Of a stretch of 64,000 nucleotides of DNA, positions 37,330-64,000 are shown in pieces; position 1 is the stretch's first letter, and each line of letters opens with the position of its first letter. Position numbers and translations under genes: made by a program. The notes under the pieces are model-generated. The model did not search any database. It was not told where the DNA came from and worked only from the letters and a program-made list of their open reading frames with translations. Source of the stretch: Psettodes erumei (taxonomy: Eukaryota > Chordata > Actinopteri > Pleuronectiformes > Psettodidae); NCBI GenBank assembly GCA_016785225.1, contig JAFBJZ010000603.1, forward strand, positions 930,001 to 994,000, given 5' to 3'.

Positions 37330-37560
37330 TGTTTGTGTTTTCACATATTCAGCACTTAAATACAGTGTTGTGCCATTAAATGGCCAATCTTGCGTTGTCT
37401 CTCACTGATACACAACATTAATCACCAATTAGCTTGTCCTGCGACTGGCCACCTCTCTCATTAGAATATGATAGAATATAATGGTACTTAATGATGCTTA
37501 GGAAACATAATTAAATGACTGAGCTGTAGAACATGTGGAAGAACCGCGGTGCATCAATCA
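37330..37560. promoter_or_regulatory. Candidate conserved non-coding element
   Basis: Complex A/T-rich block with clustered homeodomain-type cores (CATTAA, CAATTAG, CATTAG, TAATTAAATG) and GGAAGAACCGCGGT. No repeats. Candidate regulatory DNA by look only. Confidence 0.25.
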
Positions 37561-38008
37561 AAGGCGACCCTGTCAATCCAGCGCTCATCAAGAACGCACG
37601 GAGAGGGCGCGGGTGTGTGCGCCGAAACCGCTGGCCTCTATCGCGACCTCATTAGGGAGAAATGAAGGGTGGACGTGTCCTCATCACAGGATACCGTTGG
37701 TGCTTCAAAGTGTGAATGACATTAATATGTGACTATCTCTGCCTCTGTCTGAATGTCAGTTGGTTGATCTGGTTGCACTGGAACAGATGAGGATTTAAAA
37801 AAAAAAAAAAACCCAAAAAACAGCAAAAAAGAAGCCATCTCTCTGAGGTATGTGCTCCTAGCTCCAATTAGCATGTGAATAAATTGAATAAATAATCTAT
37901 ATTATTTATGGATTTGCTTTTATCATTAATCAACATAACAAAAAGCTTGTCTAATGTGCTCACTGCAGTCGCCACTGTAATATCGGCTGAGGGGAGAACG
38001 GAGGGGAG

Positions 38009-38033
38009 AAAGAGAGAGAGAGAGAGAGAGAGA
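38009..38033. repeat. (GA)n microsatellite
   Basis: About 12 GA units. Confidence 0.93.
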
Positions 38034-39649
38034 GGAAAAGAGGGGGAGGGGCAAATAGCTTATCTTTTGTTTTGTTTTTTTTCATTTTAGTAGAACAATA
38101 AAGATAAGTGTTCTACATGCTTGCTTAACACACACAGTTCGCCGGCCTCCTCCCCTTCTCCCTCCCTCTCTGCCGGCAGTGGTGAAATCCATCCCTCCAT
38201 CTCTATCTCTCTAACATCCATTACATACCCCAGCCCCTCACCTCCCTGCTCATTAGGCCAACGCACAGTAAATTAGCAGCAGCAATTACAGGGAATATAA
38301 AGCATGGGCTCTGCCGGGCTCCCTGTGACAGGTACCACACAGATCATAGACAGACCCCCACAGTCACCGGGATAATTACTGTGGGAAACGACCACACAGC
38401 CTCGCACGGGAGCAAGAGCGCCAACCTGAAAGTAGGTGCACACTCATCCTAGGTATGTCTGCTCTCCAGCGTGCTCTGTCTTAGCTACCGGCAGGCGTGT
38501 TCATGCATACACAGATGTAGAACAGCACCTTGTGTGCATCTGCAAATACACATACATTGAGTAAGGCCAGGAACCTGCTTCCCATTGCCTCTCTACGTCT
38601 CCGTATGATGTCACTGTGACTATTTTCCAGCACAGAATATTATTAATATTCATTCCTCCTCTCCTTCTCTTTTGCTCACTGTCTAGGTCTGCCTCCATTC
38701 TGAATATTCCCCCACCCTACTCCAATCCCATCCTCTCTCTCTCTCTCTATTTCTTTCCTTTCCTTTCTTTTTGCGGGATCCCCATGGGGACTCCTGTTTT
38801 TCTTTCAAATACGCCTCTCCACTCTTCCTCCCTTCATGTGTCCATGCAGGGAGGAGAATGAGAAAGAGGAGTGGGAGAGCAAGGAATATGTGCATTAATA
38901 TATTTCATTAGGAAACTAGTAGCACAGAAGCTCCTGAACAGCACCTCTCTTGATGTGTGAAGGCACTACCGTCTGTATCCAGAGGAGCAGTTCTCCAGGA
39001 ATAGCGTCTTTAATGTTACGTCTCCAGAGGGCTGAGGTCTGCCGGCTCCACGCTACCCTCGGCCTTCCACTCCTATTGTCCTCCTCCCACACTGACCAGT
39101 CTATCTGGGCCTGAAAAGCCACTGGAAATAAAGAGCAAAATGGGTTCACCTTTTGTCTATGTGTATTTATGATTTATGAGTGTGTATGCGCGTTTGAATG
39201 GGTGTGTGTTGCACCGCAAGCCGCATTCGGGGAACACTGAGTCCCTGGAGCTGTAGCGCAGTGCAACACGGCAGCGGTGCTCGGCTCCCTAATCAAAAAC
39301 ATTAGGCTCCAGGACTCATTTTCCCCAGCACTGAGTGTGTAACCTCCATAATTCAATATCCCGCCTCTTACTGCTAAATTGTGTACACTACAACCCACTT
39401 TACTGTTTGTCAGCAAACTATCAACGCTGTTATGAGATATGTGGGGGAAGAAAAAAAGCCCTGTGCAGTTATGAACCTTTGGGCAATTAAGGAGGCAAAC
39501 ACACACAAGCATGTACGGTGTTTATGAGTCCTTACTTCCTCAGTACTTCCAGGTCGTCTTGCCCCCTCCGCTCCCTGCCCTCGGCGTTATGGAAGCCTCC
39601 AGTCACCGTGGAGACCCTGGAACACTTTGAGGTCAGCAGAATCCCGGGA
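38034..39649. other. Gene-poor stretch
   Basis: CT-rich runs at 38150-38215 and 38730-38770. No exon, RNA gene or transposon recognised. Confidence 0.55.
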
Positions 39650-39895
39650 TCCGCTGTTTTCACAGGCTAATCCAATCGCAGCCCTCTAAATTAGATATGC
39701 AAAAAATAAAAAAGAAATTAATTTTCTGCTGATGACCGGGTATGCAAATGATGACTCAATTATGGTGGGCTGGTGCGTTTGCAATTAATAACCTTGGAAT
39801 CATCATTAACTAATATGTTTAGGAGGAAACTTGTCAGGCTAACCATGTTCACCATGCCATCAGTAATGCATTAATGAATTAGATTCATTATAGAG
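39650..39895. promoter_or_regulatory. Candidate conserved enhancer with octamer plus AP-1
   Basis: Exact octamer ATGCAAAT (39742-39749) followed two bases later by AP-1 TGACTCA (39752-39758), with a second octamer-like ATGCAAAA upstream near 39698 and many TAAT cores, including GCATTAATGAATTAGATTCA. It is repeat-free and lies about 1.6 kb beyond the inferred ebf1 transcript end. Enhancer role is inference. Confidence 0.35.
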
Positions 39896-40080
39896 AGGAG
39901 CCTGGAGGGGGGAGGGGATGCAGGCCTGTTTCTGACCTGTGGAATTAGTCTTAGCCAGTCCTCCTCCTCTATACTTAGTCAACTGTGTGTCAGCTATGTG
40001 GTGATGACATTTTCAGTCAAAGAAAATGTGAGAAACAAGACACAAATCATCCTCACTGGTGCTCCAAGGGTTGATTTGTA

Positions 40081-41393
40081 CGGCTGTTCAAAAAGTATTC
40101 AGCCCCCTTCACTTTTTGCACATTTTATTTTGTTGTAGATTTAATTTCAAATGGATAAAACTGAGTTGACCTCCAGCAACCCACAGTGACAAACTAATGA
40201 ACATTTTTTTTAAACAAAATTAATTTATTAACCAAAAATGGATATCTCTCATTTAGAAAAGTATTCAGGCCTATAATTCAATACTGTGTAGAGACCCCTT
40301 TGGCGACAGTTCCAGTTTCAAACCTTCTGGGTAAATCAGCCTTTGCAGACCTGGATTTGGACATTTTATGCCGTTCTTCCTGGCAGATCCTCTCAAGCTC
40401 CGTTGGCTTTGACAGGAAGTGTCTGAACTGCCATGTCGCTCCAGAGATGTTCTCAGGGGTTTACATCTGGGTTTAGGCTGAGACACAAGGACAGACCGAG
40501 TTGTTTTGGCTGTGTTTGGCACCGCTCATCCTTCCCTCGATAATGACCAGTCTCCCACAACATGATGTTGCCACCACCATGCTTCACTGCAGGGACAGCG
40601 TTAGCCAGGACATGAGCAGAGCTGGAGACATAATATTTGGACCCCTGCTGAAAGAGTTCAATTTCCGTCTCATCAGGCCAGAGAATCTTTTTCCTCATGC
40701 TCTCACTTTCCTTTAGATGCTGTTTGGCACACTCCAGATGGGCAGTCACTCACACAAGGGGATTTCCCTCAAGCCACTCAACCATAAAGATGTGATTGAT
40801 GGAGTGCTGTCATGATTGCCATCCCATCAGGTTCTCCCATCTCTCAAGGCCCTTCTTGCCTGGTTACTCAGTTTGGCCAGATGACCAAATCTCGGAAGAG
40901 TCTTAGTTTTTCAAACTTCTTTGTTTCACAGTTACTGCTTGCAACACTTTTTCCAGATCTATGCCTCACCACAGTTCCATCACAGATGTCTACAGAAAGT
41001 GCCTTGGACTTCTTGGCTCGGTTTTTGTCCTGACATTGTATACACAGGTGGGTGCCTTTCTCAGCAACATCCAGTCAATTCAATTTACCACAGGTGGACT
41101 CAATCATGTTCTCGACAGAACTCAGAGATAATTAAAGCAAACGGGATGCAGCTGACCACAACTTGGAGTGCTTCAGCAAAGGGAATTACTTCTTTTGTAA
41201 AAGAGAGCTTTCAATTTTATCTTCAATAAACTTGTAAAATTCTGTAAAAGCATGTTTTCATTTTTTCATGATGGATTACTGAGTATAGACTGATGGGCAA
41301 AAATGGCAATTTTATCCATTTAATTAAAAAATCCATAACATAACAAAGTGTGCAATGAGTGAAAGGGTCTCAATGCTTTCTGCATGAAGCCAC
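40081..41393 (-). mobile_element. Decayed full-length Tc1/mariner-like transposon
   Basis: 1313 bp flanked on both sides by TA (40079-40080 and 41394-41395), the Tc1 target duplication. The two ends are imperfect inverted repeats of about 50 bp (left AGTATTCAGCCCCCTTCAC; right, inverted, AGCATTGAGACCCTTTCAC). Inside, minus-strand fragments read as Tc1 transposase: AHLECAKQHLKESE, KILWPDETEIELF (second catalytic Asp of DDE/D) and KHGGGNIMLW. The frame is broken by indels and stops, so it is dead. It belongs to the fish group whose ends read AGTATTCAG...CCTTCACTTTTTGCACA; subfamily not assigned. Confidence 0.85.
40453..40749 (-). pseudogene. Tc1 transposase remnant
   Basis: Central piece of a Tc1 transposase (HLKESE..ILWPDETEIELF..AVKHGGGNIMLW) that runs out of frame near the LNPD/PDLNP region. 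Other parts of the gene are scattered on the same strand at 40271-40522 and beyond. No intact DDE domain. Confidence 0.75.
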
Positions 41394-41444
41394 TATATTT
41401 CATTTCACTTTTGCTTATTGTATGACAGAAATCAAATGACAACA

Positions 41445-44408
41445 TAAGTCACAGACAAGAGGTAACTTTAATTCAACATTGTGAGAATCCAAAAGTTATC
41501 TTACAGCTCAATTTTCATCAAAAACAATAACAATCTATACAGTAGAATTTTTTTCTTCCCTTATATCATAGAGCTGTTCAGTGTATTTGCAGTCAAAGAC
41601 AAAACAGAGGAAAAAATAGACACCAGCTATTTGGTTTGCATCATTTTTTTTGTTTGTTTGTTACCTAAATACAAAACCTTGTCACCCATTACCAATATTC
41701 ATAATCAGGATGGAACTTTGCTTACAAAGAAGCCATTGTATGACAACAGACCTCTGTAGTTCATTTGAAACAGATATGGTGCGGCCCCTCCCGCCCCGGC
41801 CCAGACCAGCACAGGCACACAAGTGCCTGAAAAACACTCGTCTGTCAGCAGGCGCCTCTGTTAAAACGGTCCTTTCTACTCACTTAACAAAACCAGGCTC
41901 TAGAAACGAAAAGCAGAGAGAAAAGCCCTATTCTCTGTCCAGCAACAGCTTGAAGACACACGGCGGACACAAAGAAAAGACTACAGAAATGACTGAGGGG
42001 CCAAAGAGCTCTCCCTTTCATGCTTGCTCACTTGTTTTGTTCTGTTTGGCTTGTAATGAAACTGTATTGTCCAAAGGCTACTACAGGGCGAGGACTGGAG
42101 GATCGACTGTCAGAGACTGGAGTCAGGCCTACGACTCCGTGCGTGAGATTAAAATTGTGCTGTGACATTTCTCATCTTCACTGTGCGCCCCTCTGTACTA
42201 CAATTAAAACAGCTCCGTGCTGTCACACTGTTGCAAATCTGTGGTTAATGAGAAGTATTAACATCGTTCTGTTGAAATTATTTTGTGAATCAAAAAAAAG
42301 GAGAAAAAAAAGAAGGAAAAACTCAAAAAAAAGAAAAGTGTTTCTGCGAACACTAAAGTGCAATGAGCACAGCTGAGACAGACCTCTCAGCTTTGACTTC
42401 CTTCAAAGCATGCCATTGCTGTAGTATTATAGTACATCGGGGTTTGTGTGATTGTTGAATTATGGCTCTTTGTATTCTAGTCTGGCTTCACCGCCAAACA
42501 GAGTGGGTTTGTGCTTTGTCCCCAAGTTCCCATGAATTCCTCTGTGGCAATAGACAATTGTGGTGAGGGTAGAAAACTGTACACATGATTGAATGAAGAA
42601 TGGGTTTGCATTGTTAAGGCATCTAGACTGCTGGTAAAGATTACAGTGACAGAAAAAAGAAAGAGTATATAGATACAGTATGTAAGCAGGCATAAATAAC
42701 ATAGGAAAAGAAAGAACAGAGGGGGAAAAAAGAGGAACACAAAGAAAGAAAAACACAGAGCAGTATCTTAGTTCTCTTGGTTTCCACACACAAAAAAAGA
42801 AAGTGTCACTCAAGAGAAGAACCCATGCATATTATCAGTTCAAGAACAGTATCAATCTGAAAGCCTCAAAAGAGTTCAAACAAAAAGATATAGATTTACA
42901 GTATATATTAATGTGTGTATATATTCTTAAAAAATCTACTTCAACCAAATACTCTGAATAAGATGCTACTTTTTTGCCATACAATAAACATTTTCATGAG
43001 GAAAAAACTGAACTTTTTTTTTATTAACTTACAAATAATACAAAAATAGACAATGGCATGTTTTGAATCAACAAATGAAAGCATGGTATACCAATGCAAA
43101 AAACAATCAACATACAGAACAAACAAACAAACAAAAAAGATTTTAAAAAAGTCACATTTAAATAGTGAGGGACAACAGTACATAATGAAACAAAACACTG
43201 TGAATGTGTTCACTTACTGTATTAAACTTACACAACACAACTAAACCAGGGTGAGAGGCAATGTACAAATACAAGGGATAAATACATTATTTATAGGATA
43301 TTTTACAGGAATCCCCTTTTTGTATCCAAATCCATGTTTATCATGTTTAGCAGATGAGATATTGACAACACACAGTAAATCTATTCTTCTGTACTGAGAA
43401 GCTGCCTTAAGACATTTAATGTATACATTTCAAACTATAGCTATTGCAAAACGAAATGAAATGTCAAATGAAAAAATTCAACATTTTTTTATATACAAAA
43501 ATATATCACATATATCACGCATTTATTCTAATTTGATATTTGCTAGACTCCTTCAGTACAGTGCTGGCTGGACGCACACATCCTCGGGCTTTTCAAGTCT
43601 TCACTAAAATCTCCGACAAAATGTCAATTTTGGCTAAATCATCACCTTTTCTTCACATGACAAGCAGAAAAGCATATTGCAAACAGCTCAATCCTCACAG
43701 TTTTATTAAAATTCAAACAAACAAACCAAGACAAAAAAAACAAAGGCATGGTTTCTGATGTTGAAATAGCATAGGGCGATTTTTGATACACTAGTTTTAG
43801 TTTAATGGGATAATTAGCAGCAAAATTAAGGGGTTGATTTTGTACTTTTCTGTACTTCTTTGTTTTTTTTTGTGCTGTTGACCTTCGTTCCATTTGGCCA
43901 GTGTGTTGTTCTGTGGTTTAAGGAGGCAGGCTGAGCTAAGGAAAGCATCTTCTATTGTGACAGAGGTTAGGTAAACGTCATGGCCAAACCCAACACTTCA
44001 CTGTTGTTTGTGCGAGTCACGGATTGCAATATGGCGTGGGGCCTCCAGTAATCAAACCCAAAGCTTACAGGCATAAACATAAAGATAAATAAATGCTCTC
44101 TTCATGAGGTCAGTGTCACACTGTGGGCAAACTATCAGTCTCTATTTACTCCATCCAACGCGGTGTCAGAGAAGCTACACTAATTCAACCAAGAGGGAAA
44201 TAACATCACAAAGGTTCGTATTGTCCCTTTTTTTCTCCTCCCCTATCCCTTCAGATGAAATCCCAATGGAAAGGCCTGAGTTTAACAGAGTCCTGCGTCT
44301 TATCTTGACTTCCTTCAGTTCAGCTCCGGAGCATAACAGAGACTCGCCAGACTCCGCTACTGTGTCTTTTCCTCTCAACATTCCCAATCTCCAGCTACCC
44401 CAGATCCT
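41445..44408 (-). other. ebf1: ebf1 3' untranslated region (inferred)
   Basis: About 3 kb, strongly A/T-rich, between the ebf1 stop and the proposed poly(A) site. The length is in line with the long 3' UTR of mammalian EBF1. The 42850-43900 part is particularly A-rich. Nothing in it looks coding. Confidence 0.5.
41467..41472 (-). terminator. Probable ebf1 poly(A) signal ATTAAA
   Basis: Minus-strand ATTAAA followed by TGT-rich sequence (TCTTGTCTGTGACTTATGTTG), about 75 bp before the Tc1 element. Other AATAAA hexamers on the same strand (for example near 43022, 43521 and 43703) could give shorter 3' UTRs. Confidence 0.4.

Positions 44409-64000
<19,592 letters not shown>

Noticed and set aside
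40271..41229. Plus-strand frames across the Tc1 element as possible genes
   Set aside because: The transposase reads on the minus strand; plus-strand frames are antisense of a decayed element.
41650..42165. 171-codon plus-strand open frame
   Set aside because: Lies antisense within the inferred ebf1 3' UTR and resembles no protein family.

Overview
The window is a piece of a teleost fish chromosome. It carries multi-exon genes with GT-AG introns, dense (CA)n and (GA)n microsatellites, and decayed Tc1/mariner elements of the kind common in fish. The gene set thg1l - lsm11 - clint1 - ebf1 matches the neighbourhood known in mammals (human 5q33.3: THG1L, LSM11, CLINT1, EBF1). Gene identities were made by recognising translated exons. 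Exon ends were set by hand from GT/AG sites that keep the reading frame.

Layout. (1) 31-980, minus strand: the first four coding exons of thg1l, tRNA-His guanylyltransferase; the 3' end lies off the left edge. (2) 1877-4197, plus strand: all four exons of lsm11 (345 aa), a U7 snRNP Sm-like protein for histone mRNA 3' processing, head-to-head with thg1l. (3) About 5845-17417, minus strand: all of clint1 (epsinR, 12 coding exons, 634 aa), a clathrin adaptor with an ENTH domain, plus a 3' UTR of about 2.1 kb. lsm11 and clint1 converge on a short intergenic gap holding a perfect CTCF-like motif and a Tc1 end fragment. (4) 17418-40080: about 22.6 kb with no recognisable gene. It is rich in microsatellites and holds AT-rich, octamer-containing blocks that look like candidate long-range enhancers. 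(5) 40081-41393: a nearly full-length but dead Tc1-like transposon with inverted ends and flanking TA. (6) About 41445 to the right edge, minus strand: the 3' half of ebf1 (early B-cell factor/COE). It includes the IPT/TIG domain, the HLH with its duplicated second helix, the Ser/Thr/Pro-rich transactivation region and a ~3 kb 3' UTR. The DNA-binding-domain exons lie beyond 64000.

The genes do not form an operon or pathway; they are a conserved synteny block. The gene-poor stretch and the ebf1 introns are the usual place for conserved regulatory elements of a developmental transcription factor. The most notable item is a cassette exon at 45699-45767 in ebf1. It would replace the normal C-terminus with a different tail that resembles the alternative C-terminus of other EBF paralogues. 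I found no bacterial-type system, CRISPR array, rRNA or tRNA.
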